A stretch of DNA of 64,000 nucleotides from NCBI GenBank assembly GCA_019426215.1, contig CM033393.1, positions 26,042,591 to 26,106,590 of the forward strand. Direction: 5' to 3'. The notes under the pieces are model-generated. The model had not been told where the DNA came from. It worked only from the letters and a program-made list of their open reading frames with translations, and searched no databases. The position numbers and the translations under genes are program-made. This DNA comes from Buddleja alternifolia. Lineage: Eukaryota > Streptophyta > Magnoliopsida > Lamiales > Scrophulariaceae. How positions within the stretch are numbered: position 1 is the stretch's first letter; every line of letters starts with the position of its first letter. Shown here piece after piece: positions 1-10,137 of this stretch.

Positions 1-1406
1 ATAGGCACATCAGTGGAACTGAATTGCTCGAACACTACTCGCATCGGTTCTGTCACATGAGTTTTCAATCTATGACTGTCCATGACAGAACTGATGTATA
101 AATGAACCTTTGACCTGAAGTATCACGCTGAAGATACACTTGTGACGTCAAGTTTGTCACTAGAGTAGCTAGACCCAATTCACCCGTTGGTGGGGTCGAC
201 CTCGAAATGCGGCTTGGTGGGAAAGTGGTAGTCTTAGCTAATAACTAATATGGGATTTGTTCTCCCATAAGTGAATGAGAAAGTATCCTATGTGATTATA
301 GATAATAGAGATCCAAGTCTTTGGCCAAAGCTAAAGAGACGATTGTGCGACGCACGAAATTGAGCTTAATGATCTCGTATTATTATAATTAATACATATG
401 GTCAAGTCCAGTGAGTTTGACATAACCATGACTCTCACTTAACTGGGGCACGTGAACAAAGAGTTTATACGTATACGGTATTTATGATTAGAAGGTTGTG
501 GAGTGATCCAATCATTCGATTTCGTTTGGGTTACGAAGTGGGCCACATGCCTGGTTAGGTGTTACCCACTTCCTTTGGATTCCTCTCATTGCCAAACGAA
601 ACGAACCTAAAGAGTCGCGCTAAAGGATTGATAAAGAAAAATGAAAGGATTTTCTATTTTATTCTGGGAGATTTAATTTATGAGATAATTAAATAATTAA
701 TTAATTACTCATTGGATGAGATAATTAATTATAAATTAATGAATTAATTATAAGGAAATAAATTAATGAATTAATTTATCTAATTAATTTGGTTATTCAA
801 TTAATTAATTTATTTATTGGATAAAATGAACTATTAATTGAATAGATAATTAATTAAAACAAAAGAAGGCCCGGGCTAGGTGGGGGCATCCATTTGGACG
901 CCTCCTAGGGTTAAGTTGGGTGTCCACTTGGATGCCCAACGAGGACTCTTTTGTTTGTCTTGGTCAATAAGTCAAGTGATAATAAAAGGACTCCTTGACC
1001 TAGATGAGAAACAAGTAATCTCATAACTCTCCTAAGAAAGAAAAGAAAAATTCCTCCCTCTCTCTAAAATACACTAGCCGTCGGTCACCAAGAGGAAAAA
1101 GAGGGATTTTTTGTCAAATCAATCCGCGTGATTATTTAGAGGCAACGTACGTTCGTTGTTCGGATCAAGAATTCAAGAAAGGTTTCAAGGATTCATGAAG
1201 ATTGGATTGCGCGTATTCTTGAAGATTTCAAGCCTACAAGTTTTGAATTTTTGAAGGTGGAATTAGGTCTCTAACCACTTCGCTTCAATGGGTAAGTATT
1301 TATTCATTTTAGCGGTTATTCGATTCAATTATGTAAATCGAGAATTCACTTTGGGATCTAAATTTAAAAACTTCCGCTGCGTAATTTATTTTTTGCGAAA
1401 CCCAAA
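1..1406 (+). mobile_element. copia-type LTR, right part, forward orientation
   Basis: This is the right-hand part of an LTR of the same family as the LTR at 59304-61096, in the opposite orientation. Shared blocks include the passage on a mirrored 'gaacctaaagagtcgcgc' word near 600, the 'ttggccaaag' block near 320, and the terminal sequence with CGCAG and GCGAAACCCA near 1377-1403. In the family the LTR should end ACCCAACA; here it reads ACCCAAAAG, so the last bases are altered. No primer-binding site (TGGTATCAGAGC) follows, so it is a 3' LTR or a solo LTR rather than a 5' LTR. The left end lies outside the window, so its TSD and full length cannot be judged. Confidence 0.7.
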
Positions 1407-1590
1407 AGAAAGAGAATGAAGACAAGAAAGAAGAGGCAGAGAGAGAGGAAGGGAAATAGATAGAGAAAAAGAAAGAGAGATATGAAGACGCAGAGAGAGA
1501 GAGAGACAGAGAGAGAGAGACAGAGAGTGAGGAAGAGAAAAAGATGGTTGAAGGGAAAGAGATAGAGCAAGAGGAAAGAAATATGAAGAA
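1404..1590. repeat. GA-rich microsatellite
   Basis: An imperfect (GA)n/(AG)n purine tract directly follows the LTR end, mixed with GAAG and AAAGA words. The short reading frames across it (leucine/serine on the minus strand) are low-complexity artefacts. Confidence 0.85.
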
Positions 1591-1725
1591 GATGTTGGTG
1601 ACTTGAAGTTACATCAACGTACCGGATGTGAAGAGGTAAACCATTGATATACTGTTATGCATTATTAAACAAATTGGTATTACTAAGAATTAATACTTTC
1701 TGTAGTAGGCTTGCTTACTTGTGAC

Positions 1726-2439
1726 CAAGGTACTAAATCTCGGTATCGGGGTAGTAAATTTACGGAAATTTCGATGGAAATTTCGGGGATATTCAAAATT
1801 TCGATATCGATTTTAAAGAAATCATGGAAATTTATAGTTAGAAATTTACAATGAAATTTTGTTTAACTTTAAATATCATAATTATGCATTTTTTTTCATT
1901 ATTGCCATTCCATATATAATATATGCATAATGAATCTTGTTACATAGAATGACTAAAACCTGCTATGAGAAATATGAAATAATGGTAGTAAAATAATAAT
2001 CAAATATCATCACATCTTCATTAAAATAAAGTGTACCACCATTTTAGTAAAAATCATTATTCAAAACTACATCATGCTTGTAAGAGGATTTTTATGAGAT
2101 CTTATTTAAATAATTTTTGTGTTCAGACTCAGATTTTTATTATCTTATTGCCTAATATCACTTTCAGATTCGTATTTAAAATTATTGCTTATTGGTTTAC
2201 ATATATGGTCATTTATTATATTTTCTTTTAATATGAATGATCATTTAACCTAATATTTAACTATAATATTAAAAAAATAAAAAAAATATTTTTTCAAATT
2301 TCTGGAAATTTCGGATTTCGGCCGAAATTTCGATGGGTTTTTGACAAAAATATTTTAAATTTTGGGTTTCGACAAAAAATTTGGGAAATTTCGGGTTTCG
2401 GTCGAAATTTCAATGTTTTGACCGAAATTTAAGACCATG
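1726..2439. mobile_element. hAT-like non-autonomous element (MITE)
   Basis: The element is bounded by a perfect 8-bp direct repeat CTTGTGAC at 1718-1725 and 2440-2447. Its ends are imperfect inverted repeats: CAAGGTACTAAATCTCGGT at the left and, on the other strand, CATGGTCTTAAATTTCGGTC at the right. An 8-bp target duplication and ends starting CA-GG fit the hAT superfamily. Near both ends it carries many copies of the word GAAATTTCG and its complement, which is normal for subterminal repeats. The centre is AT-rich and has no credible coding sequence. It is therefore a deletion derivative or MITE that needs transposase from elsewhere. Superfamily assignment is inference from the TSD and termini. 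Confidence 0.75.
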
Positions 2440-3679
2440 CTTGTGACAAATCACTACCAGGGTAAAACATGAATTTACATACTGCAATTAAAGTACTCCA
2501 TATATCAATGAGTAAGAACTCATACTTTGATTAGTACGATTTTGTACGTCATTATAAGGAAACCATACTAAATTAACATGACTTTGTATACTGCATTCAT
2601 TAGGAATACGTACTTCATTTATGCAAATATTTACTACATTTAACACGAAAACATACTACATCTGAGACTACGATATGTATGTACAGATTCCAATTGAAGC
2701 TGACAAAAATGATATATCACCTCATGAAGTTGACTGTAAGAATACCCTTGAGCAGTACAAAAGAAGGATGGACTATAAGGGACGGGCCGACCTAAGTGAC
2801 GATGATCGTCGGATCATTGATGCTTATATTTGTGGAGACATGCTAGAGTACAAATACTAAATATATTACTTATTTTATTTTATTTTAATTGATCTGTCTA
2901 CTAATAATGATAAATCTCAATTTGCAGTGTGCCTGTTTGGGATGCACCTGTATTTGATCTTCGTCACAAAGAGTTTTGTGATCTATTGTTCGGGGAGGCA
3001 CTATCCTCGTCTTTGGTGGATTGCTACGTGGACGTTCTATGTAACAATGTCGTTTCAATGATTATTGGCCATCGCGTCTTCTATTCTCCCTCTTATTTTC
3101 TGGTATCAATGTAGAAGAATCTAAAAAATAATCGTACGTGTTGGGATTTTGTTAGATTGTAAATACTAACAAATTAACACTTGATAGACTGAAGTCCTTT
3201 TGAAACTCTGCAAACTAAGCACATCCGTCCGTCAAGATCAGTACGTAGGTGTTTGCCAATAACTTGACTGTACATTCAGCCAAATCTATACAGAAGCTGA
3301 CACTGGAACGTCATGATCACGTGTCGGTATATCATGATCCTAACTGTCTACGAATTTCACTGCACCACTACTACAAAAATGGTCTATTACAGTGCACCTA
3401 TTACAGCGGTTTTTAGAAAACCGCTGAACGGAGGGACCTTTTATAGCGGTTCATGGGTGAACCGCTGTAATAGGGTTGACCGCGGGAGCTATTACATCGG
3501 TTCTGAAAAGAACCGCTGTAATAGTCTATTATAGCGGTTCTTCTCAGAACCGCTATAATAGCTCCGAGCTATTGCAGCGGTTCACATAAGAACCGCTGTA
3601 ATAGGTCCCGACGAAAAAATTTGAAACTCTTTTATATTCCCGCTTCTCTCTCACTCTCAAAATTTAAAACCCATTTCAG

Positions 3680-3868
3680 CCTCTCTCTCTCTCTCTCTCT
3701 CTCTACTCTCGGTCTCTCTCTCTCTCTCTTGATCCACCCCCAAAAGCTCGGCACCACCGCCACCGGCACCACCACCACATACCGGCACCGCCGGCACCAC
3801 CACCACGACCGTGAGCTTCTTCTCTTTCTGTTTCTCGCTCTCTCTCTCTCTATATATATATATATATG
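3680..3868. repeat. CT and TA microsatellites inside the CACTA element
   Basis: Pyrimidine (CT)n runs lie at about 3680-3732 and 3838-3851, followed by (TA)n at about 3852-3868. Between them is a short CACCAC/CCGGCAC-rich stretch. These low-complexity blocks precede the minisatellite. Confidence 0.85.
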
Positions 3869-4282
3869 TATATTTGTATATGTGTGGGTGTATGTATATT
3901 TGTGTATGTGTGGGTGTATTTATATTTGTGTATATGTGGGTGTATGTATATTGGTGTATGTGTGGGTGTATTTATATTTGTGTATATGTGGGTGTATGTA
4001 TATTTGTGTATGTGTGGGTGTATGTATATTTGTGTATGTGTGGATGGGTGTATGTATATTTGTGTATATATTGATGGATGTATGTATATGTGGGTGTATG
4101 TATATTTGTGTATATATTGATGGATGTATGTATATTTGTGTATATGTGGGTGTATGTATATTTGTGTATATGTGGTTGTATGTATATTTGTGTATATGTG
4201 ATTGTATGTATATTTGTGTATGTATAGATGGGTGTATGTATATTTGTGTATGTGTAGATGGGTGTATGTATAAATTTGTGTA
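3869..4282. repeat. minisatellite, ~26-bp unit
   Basis: Tandem units are built on TGTGTATGTGTGGGTGTATG plus TATATT, with variants TGTGTATATGTGGG and a longer form with GATGGATG or GATGGGTG. There are about 15 units. The array alternates purine and pyrimidine, so it could adopt non-B DNA. All six-frame coding potential here is repeat-derived. Confidence 0.85.
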
Positions 4283-4299
4283 TTTACGAAAATAATTTT

Positions 4300-4612
4300 C
4301 GTTTATAATTTTACCGTGTCGGAATGACACAAAATTCGCACGGTCATAGCGAAACGGCATTCTAAACAAAACGCAAGACTTTTTCTTGCGATCTCGGGAT
4401 TTTAGCCATCCGAGATCGTTTAAGGCCTCAAATATGCATTTTATTACAAAAATACGTATTTTTTGTAATAAAACGCGTATTTGAGGCCTTAAACGATCTC
4501 GGATGGCTAAAATCACGAGATCGCAAGACATTGTCTTGCATTTTGTTCAGAATGTTGTTTCGCTATGACCGTGTGAATTTCGTGTCATTCCGACACGGTA
4601 AAATTATAAACG
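4300..4612. repeat. 313-bp loop-free inverted repeat (hairpin)
   Basis: The two arms of about 156 bp are complementary with roughly 90% identity by eye. The axis is the palindrome AATACGTATT at 4451-4460, so there is essentially no loop. Outer bases are CGTTTATAATTTTACCGTG on the left and their complement on the right. A separate 17-bp perfect palindrome ACGAAAATAATTTTCGT overlaps the left edge (4286-4302). Confidence 0.9.
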
Positions 4613-5351
4613 AAAAAATAAAATTAAAAAAAACCTACCTATTACAGCGGTTATTTCCATAACCGCTGTAATAGGCTCCGAAAAAAAAAATTTAATTTTT
4701 TTTACAGCGGTTATTTGTATAACCGCTGTAATTGGCCTTAACCAATTACAACGGTACCTATTACAGCGGTTAAAACCGCTATAATTGGCCAAAAAACCCC
4801 GCTGTAATAGGTCATTTCTGTAGTAGTGCACACTCCTAGTTATTGATACAAAGGAGAAAAAGTTCACACACATGAATTCTGTCTAGTCCCTGAAGAAGTC
4901 AGCAGCGGCAAAACTCATTGTGAGTTCGTTTACATTTCATTTTAAATGACAATATTTGAAAAATATTCAAAATTTTAAATTCCTTTTTGCAGGCTAATTT
5001 TCTCTCGAGTTATCAGAAAAATAAGTTAGGTTATGATATTGGCTAGGGAACAATGGAAAAAAAGAAGGATAGCCACCAACAATAGGGGGTTGTTTGTGGG
5101 GGGTTTAGTGTGCATGTGAGCAGAGTGTTTTGCCATAGATATTGAGGCATTTTGGTCATATCACAAGAGTGCTGGGTTAGATTATTTTCGGACATGTATG
5201 GCCGTAGTCATTTTGAGATAGAGGGCATAGTTGACGACGCGATTAATTGTCATTAACGATTAAACAGTTCACTTATTTGATTGATGTTAATGATGTAATG
5301 GGCGATTTGTATGGTACATTTTTTTAATGTATCTCTATATCATTTAAAATA

Positions 5352-6012
5352 TAATCATACGTCAATTATATGCAGCTATATGTCAATTGATATGTATGCA
5401 TACGTCAATTTATATGTAGTCATACATCAATTGATACATATACATACGTCAATTTATATGTAGTCATACGTCAATTGATATAGCCATACATCAATTGATA
5501 TGTATACATATGTCAATTGATATAGCCATACGTCAATTGATATGTCTACATACGTCAATTTATATGAAGCCATACGTCAATTCATATGTATATATACGTC
5601 AATTGATACATATATATATATATATATGTCAATTTATATGTATACATGTCAATTGATATGTAGCCATACGTCAATTGATACACATATGTCAATTGATATG
5701 TATACTTACTTCAATTGATGTGTATACATACGTCAATTGATATGTAAACGTACCAATTTATATGTAGCCATACGTCAATTGATACATATACACACGTCAA
5801 TTTGTATGTAGCCATACGTCAATTGATATATAGCCATACGACAATCGATATGTAGTCTACATTAATTGATATATAGCCATATGTCAATTGATATGTATAC
5901 ATACATCGATTGATATGTATACATACGTCAATTATATGTAGCCATACATTAATTGATATGCATACATATGTCAATTGATATGTATACATACGTCAATTTC
6001 TATATAGCCATA
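5352..6012. repeat. minisatellite array 1, ~20-bp unit (TACGTCAATTGATATGTA)
   Basis: Tandem, slightly divergent copies of CATACGTCAATTGATATGTA (18-24 bp with spacing variation) fill the block. The unit contains the palindrome TCAATTGA, and ACGTCA reads TGACGT on the other strand. Units abut without unique spacers. The same unit appears in opposite orientation from 6350 onwards. Confidence 0.9.
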
Positions 6013-6349
6013 CTTCAGCTAATGCATATTTTGCTCCAAGTATGTTGTTTAATGCACCTCTGTCACATTATAAATATATATAACATGCCCAAGTATAAGC
6101 ATGTGAATGAATATTTCAAAACTACAAACTCACACAATTTACACTTGTAATCACTAGTAGTATTGTTTACACACATTATGTTTGTGAAAGATATGTACCT
6201 TTATCGATTCAACTCCTATTATTCTCCAATAAATTGTATAGTACAACTTTAAAATATTACAAATATATAAATCATTCCTTGAAAAGTTAATATAGGGTTT
6301 AGGGTTCATGGATTATGGTTTAGAGTTTAGGGTTTAGGATCCAGGGTTT
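6013..6349. other. spacer between inverted arrays, with telomere-like repeats
   Basis: This 337-bp AT-rich spacer separates the two minisatellite orientations. No gene is visible. Its right end (about 6292-6349) holds a cluster of degenerate TTTAGGG-type words (AGGGTTTAGGGTTC, GTTTAGAGTTTAGGGTTTAGG), the plant telomere motif in imperfect form. Confidence 0.75.
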
Positions 6350-6720
6350 ACATCAATTGACGTATATTTACATGTAAATTGACTTATATTGTATAATACA
6401 TTGTAAAATACAGCGAAACACGACTTACTTCAACTGACGTATTTATAATCCCAATCGACATATTGTGGCATATAAATTGAAGTATTATTATATATAAGTG
6501 ACTTCATTGAAATGACGTATGTATACATATCAATTGACATATGTATATACATCAATTGACGTATGACAACATATAAATTGATATATAGGTACACATCAAT
6601 TGACGTATGTATACACATCAATTGACGTAAGTATACATATCAATTGACGTATGGATACATATCAAATGATGTATGCAGACATATCAATTGACGTATGTCT
6701 ACATATCAATTGACGTATAG
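6350..6720. repeat. minisatellite array 2, left segment
   Basis: Units read TACATATCAATTGACGTATG, the reverse complement of the array-1 unit. A diverged copy of the 78-bp higher-order unit seen at 18565-18800 is present at about 6440-6520. The array is interrupted at 6721-6725 (GTACA) by the gypsy element and resumes at 17739. Confidence 0.9.
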
Positions 6721-6725
6721 GTACA

Positions 6726-8641
6726 TGATAAGAGGTGTTTTTACGTGTTTTTAAGACCGTAATTCTTATGATTTGGATTCACTTATTGCTTAAATCATGT
6801 CACATTTGCATTTAATAGGTGTGTTAAGTGAATACAGGTAATAAATGAGAATACATGAAGAAAAGGGAAGAAAAACGATGTACAAAACAAGTTCAAGCAT
6901 GTTTTTCAACACCTAGGCGGTTAATGCATCTCCTACCACATTCGAGCGATAATTCCGTACATTTTGAGACCGACTTAGACAAAGTTTCCTTCTACAAAGT
7001 TTTAGATGTATGTCTTAGCTTCAAATGGGAACTTGAAACATCCAAATCGGAGGTCTATAGAGATAATTGTGAAGGAAATACGATTGCTGCGCCGAACAGA
7101 GAAGTACATGTGCGAAGATACGCCCCAACGCCCTCCTAGTCATGCCTAGGCATGGATAGTCCGAATATTACTCCTTTTCAGCCTAAATTCCAGCATTATA
7201 TGATGGGTAAGAATCACTTTTGGCCATAATTCAGCACATGTGTTGAGGGGTTGTCATAAGTGTGTTTCTTGGTAGATTTACTTTATGGGCGCCAAATCAG
7301 AAACAACCTCCATGTTGAAACGTAATTTAGGTATACTTAGAGACCGAATTGGACAAAATGTCCTTCTGGAAAGTTGTAGATCTATGTTTTATATGAACAT
7401 GGGGACTTGAATCATCCAATTTGGAGATCTGTGGAGAAGGTTATGAGTAAAATACTAAGACTGCGCTGGAAAGCAAGAAAATGGCAGCATGCATGTGTTT
7501 TGTTGAAGTTTTCACATGGTTATGCTTGGTGGAATTCTTAAGGGCCGAAAGTTTAGCATTTTTTAGCTGGTTGGAATCTTAAAAGCCAAACTTTAAGCAT
7601 CACCTTAGGTGGAATTCTCATTGGGGAACTTTAATGGGAATTCTTAATGCATACTTTAGTGGAATTTTGGCTATAAAAGGAGGGGGAACCCATACTCTTC
7701 ATCATTCACTATCAATTTCAGATTCTTGGAGGAGAGGAGGAGGAGGAATCAGTCCTCAAGCTTCATTCATCACCATTATTCATCATTCTAAGAGGAGAAA
7801 GCTAGGAATTGAAGCTCCAATCAAGGGGCCATCATCTATCACATTAGAGGGAGTTTTTATAGCCTTTTCATTTCATTCATGTCTATGAACATGTGTATTT
7901 ATTCATTATTGTTTTTCATAATATCTATCATGAACTAAATTCATAAGACTAAGGCCATGTAAGGTCAAATTGTGATATATGCTTATAATAGATGATTGTT
8001 GAGGTTATACTTATATTGTTATGTGATGTGAATTTGTGTTTTTACCTATCTTGCATATACTTGATCACTATATGTTAGAATCTTATGCCTAGGTTGATAT
8101 TTCGGGAGAAAATTAACTTAGGGTGCAAGAAATTCACATCATGACCCGCAACTAATGAGGAATTGCCCTAGACATAGGTAAAGATTCCCGGGTGAAGTTG
8201 TTCGATTCTAATCGAGTGAACTCTAGTATGTTAATGCATGTTTAGTGGTTAGATTTCCGGATAGGAATATTTGGGAAATCACGATCTAAGCATAGGAGTT
8301 TATACGCGAGACATCGGTTATTCTCTACCCTCGGAGCTCTCACCATAACAATATAAGTGTAATCCTTCAACAAGAACCTTTATAAGTATATTTGATCAAT
8401 TTGAACCTAGCATGTGCCTTAGTCTCCCTTTATAATTGGTTTTAAATCACTTGCTCATCTTTGTTCTTGTTCTTTACAAATTTGATTTGAATTTATTTTT
8501 ACTTTGTTTATTCACTTCATTACAAATCTTAAACTAGAATTCAAGTCTCCGTGGTTCGACAACCCGGACTTTTCGTCCACACTTATTACTACACACGACT
8601 AGTGTACTTGCTACAATAGCACGTTAGCTTTTAGCGTGTCA
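6726..8641 (+). repeat. 5' LTR of the gypsy element
   Basis: The repeat begins TGATAAGAGGTG and ends GCGTGTCA, and is 1916 bp long. It contains a clear TATA box (7672-7678). The small frame at 6855-7139 is repeated in the other LTR with one substitution and has no recognisable domain, so I do not treat it as a gene. Confidence 0.95.
7672..7678 (+). promoter_or_regulatory. TATA box of the 5' LTR
   Basis: TATAAAA in the context GGCTATAAAAGGAGGG, 946 bp into the LTR, is conserved in the 3' LTR at 16769-16775. It is the best candidate for the pol II promoter; transcription would begin about 25-35 bp downstream. Confidence 0.7.
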
Positions 8642-8647
8642 AGTTTT

Positions 8648-8664
8648 TGGCGCCGTTGCCGGGG
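8648..8664 (+). promoter_or_regulatory. primer-binding site, tRNA-Asp(GUC)
   Basis: TGGCGCCGTTGCCGGGG lies six bases after the LTR end. It is the complement of the 3' end of plant tRNA-Asp (CCCCGGCAACGGCGCCA), so minus-strand DNA synthesis would be primed here. Confidence 0.9.
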
Positions 8665-8769
8665 ACTTTTTCATTTTAGTTTTTGATTCTTTTTGTTTAA
8701 ACTTTCATAATTCTTAGTTTTTCGTTTATTTCTAACCTTTCTTTTATTTTATTATTCTAATTTTTTTTC

Positions 8770-10137
8770 TTGTGTTTATTTGTTAGGTGTAATTTGTGGT
8801 GCATGGTCCGTTCTTCTAACGAGCCCCTATACAATTTTGAGCCGGAGATAGAGTGTGTTCTTCGATCTAGTAGACAAGCTCGAGAAATGGCCGACAATCT
8901 AAATCCAAATGGGAATTTTCCCGACATAAATCTTCCGGAAAACAGGGAATGGCTGCAAAATCTTTTCCAAGCTATGCAACCGGCACCTCCTCAAAGACTT
9001 CCATCGGTCCGGGAAAGTCTACCTCCAAGGGTCCACACCATACCGGGGCCCGTAGTCTTTCCAAATTTCTTTGCACCAAATTATCACATTCCGTCACACA
9101 TCTTTAGCATGGTGCAAAGCGAACCCTTCTATGGAGAGCCCCATGAATCACCTCATGAGCATTTGGAGACTTTAGACGATACTCTCATGACTACCCAATT
9201 TCATCCACGGGATCTCGATGCAATTCGTCTAAGAGTCTTCCACTTCTCATTAAAGGAAAGGGCGGCCATGTGGTACAAATCTCTACCACCCCAATCCATC
9301 ACAACATGGGGACAATTGGTCGATGCCTTTTTGAGCAAATTCTTTCCACCCTCCAAAATCAATGAGCTAAGGAGCAACATTAAGGAGTTTAAGCAGGGGA
9401 ATCATGAGTCCTTAGCCGAGGCATGGGCTAGATATAAAAACATGCTCCGAAAATGTCCGGATCACAACCTAAGATTGAGCGAGCAAGTATTACGATTCCA
9501 TGATGGAGTCCGTTCGCGCATCCGAAATAGGCTCAATGCCGGCGCCGGTGGTGATCTCCTTGGGCTCGATTGCCAAAGTGTGTGGGACAAGATTGAGCAA
9601 TTAGCCCGAGAAGATGAACTATATCCCGATGATGAAGAAATCACACCCACTAAAAAGATTGCTTGTGTTCAAGAGTTGGGCGAAGAAGTTGCTTTGGAAA
9701 CAATGGTTGGCAATGTAAACTATGTTGGAAATGCCAATCGACCTCAATTGAACTTCCATGTGCCCGAAAATTTTCCAAGGAGGCCCAATCCGGCACAAAA
9801 TGCCCATCCCGGCGTCTATCAAGCACCAAGGCCCCCATTCAACAATAACCAAGCTCAAAGGCAAGGTAATCCTCATATACAAAGGCAAATAAGACCTCTT
9901 ACAACCGAAGAGCGTCTCGATGAACAAATAAAGAAATCGGATTCAGCAATCAACGAACTTCGTACTATGATGAAGGATATAATGATGGACATGAAGGATT
10001 TAAAGACACAAATGGGTCAAATGGCAAAGGCGATCAGCGAGAGAGCCCCGGGAACTTTACCAAGTGACACAGAAAAAAAACCCGAAGGAGCAATGCCACG
10101 CCATCACCTTAAGAAGTGGCAAACAAATAGTCAATGA
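8770..10137 (+). CDS. gag: gypsy Gag (capsid/nucleocapsid region)
   Basis: Gag forms the virus-like particle that packages the element RNA. The frame is 455 codons from the first ATG; the ATG at 8803 (MVRSSNEPL) is the likelier start because the preceding residues look untranslated. Residues about 150-255 contain the retrotransposon gag core, including [20 protein letters not shown] and a later [13 protein letters not shown] Lys/Met-rich amphipathic stretch near 9930-10030 could form a coiled coil. I see no CCHC zinc knuckle. The frame passes an A8 tract at 10073-10080 and ends shortly after in a different phase from pol. The related pol frame begins with sequence that should be continuous with gag, so the last ~20 codons of this frame are probably out-of-frame translation. 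Confidence 0.85.
   Translation: MCLFVRCNLWCMVRSSNEPLYNFEPEIECVLRSSRQAREMADNLNPNGNFPDINLPENREWLQNLFQAMQPAPPQRLPSVRESLPPRVHTIPGPVVFPNFFAPNYHIPSHIFSMVQSEPFYGEPHESPHEHLETLDDTLMTTQFHPRDLDAIRLRVFHFSLKERAAMWYKSLPPQSITTWGQLVDAFLSKFFPPSKINELRSNIKEFKQGNHESLAEAWARYKNMLRKCPDHNLRLSEQVLRFHDGVRSRIRNRLNAGAGGDLLGLDCQSVWDKIEQLAREDELYPDDEEITPTKKIACVQELGEEVALETMVGNVNYVGNANRPQLNFHVPENFPRRPNPAQNAHPGVYQAPRPPFNNNQAQRQGNPHIQRQIRPLTTEERLDEQIKKSDSAINELRTMMKDIMMDMKDLKTQMGQMAKAISERAPGTLPSDTEKKPEGAMPRHHLKKWQTNSQ

Larger units (their letters stand above)
3366..4828. mobile_element. non-autonomous CACTA (En/Spm) element
   Basis: The left end reads CACTACTACAAAAATGG and the right end, on the other strand, CACTACTACAGAAATGA. 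The 3-bp target duplication is CAC (3363-3365 and 4829-4831). Both subterminal regions (about 3380-3605 and 4640-4805) are packed with direct and inverted copies of TTACAGCGGTT, the pattern that CACTA transposase-binding regions usually show. The interior holds CT and TA microsatellites, a minisatellite (3869-4282) and a long hairpin (4300-4612). No transposase is present. The long frames across the interior are tandem-repeat artefacts rich in Tyr, Cys, Gly and Val. Confidence 0.9.
2675..5214 (+). pseudogene. Ulp1-like (C48) cysteine peptidase pseudogene, multi-exon
   Basis: Exon-like blocks are visible at 2687-2847, 2928-3102, 4840-4919 and 4993-5214. The first junction (donor GTACAA, acceptor TTTGCAG, branch-point-like CTAAT at 2901) joins in frame to give ...GDMLDVPVWDAPVFDL. 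The following stretch, with CDLLFGEALSSSLVDCYVDV, resembles the N-terminal part of the Ulp1 fold. Exon 4 reads VIDTKEKKFTHMNSV, like the strand that follows the catalytic HW in Ulp1 proteases. The last exon has NRGLFVGGLVCM then AECFAID, like the catalytic DCGxFV segment. Breaks: in-frame TAG in exon 4, TAG and a frameshift near 5044, TGA within the last motif, and replacement of the catalytic DC by NR. The CACTA element 3366-4828 sits in the third visible intron. Ulp1-type genes occur in host SUMO metabolism and inside some plant Mutator-like elements; the second origin is more likely here. Exon borders are my prediction. Confidence 0.6.

Noticed and set aside
3621..4531. Long open frames on both strands (Tyr/Cys/Gly/Val-rich and Ile/His/Thr-rich)
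   Set aside because: They follow the ~26-bp minisatellite; frames stay open only because the repeat lacks stop codons in those phases.
5352..6012. Regularly spaced ~20-bp repeats that look like a CRISPR array
   Set aside because: Units are adjoining with no unique spacers of constant length, there are no cas genes, and the context is plant retrotransposons.
6855..7139. 94-codon frame in both gypsy LTRs
   Set aside because: It is conserved only because the LTRs are nearly identical; no domain is recognised and it lies upstream of the TATA box.
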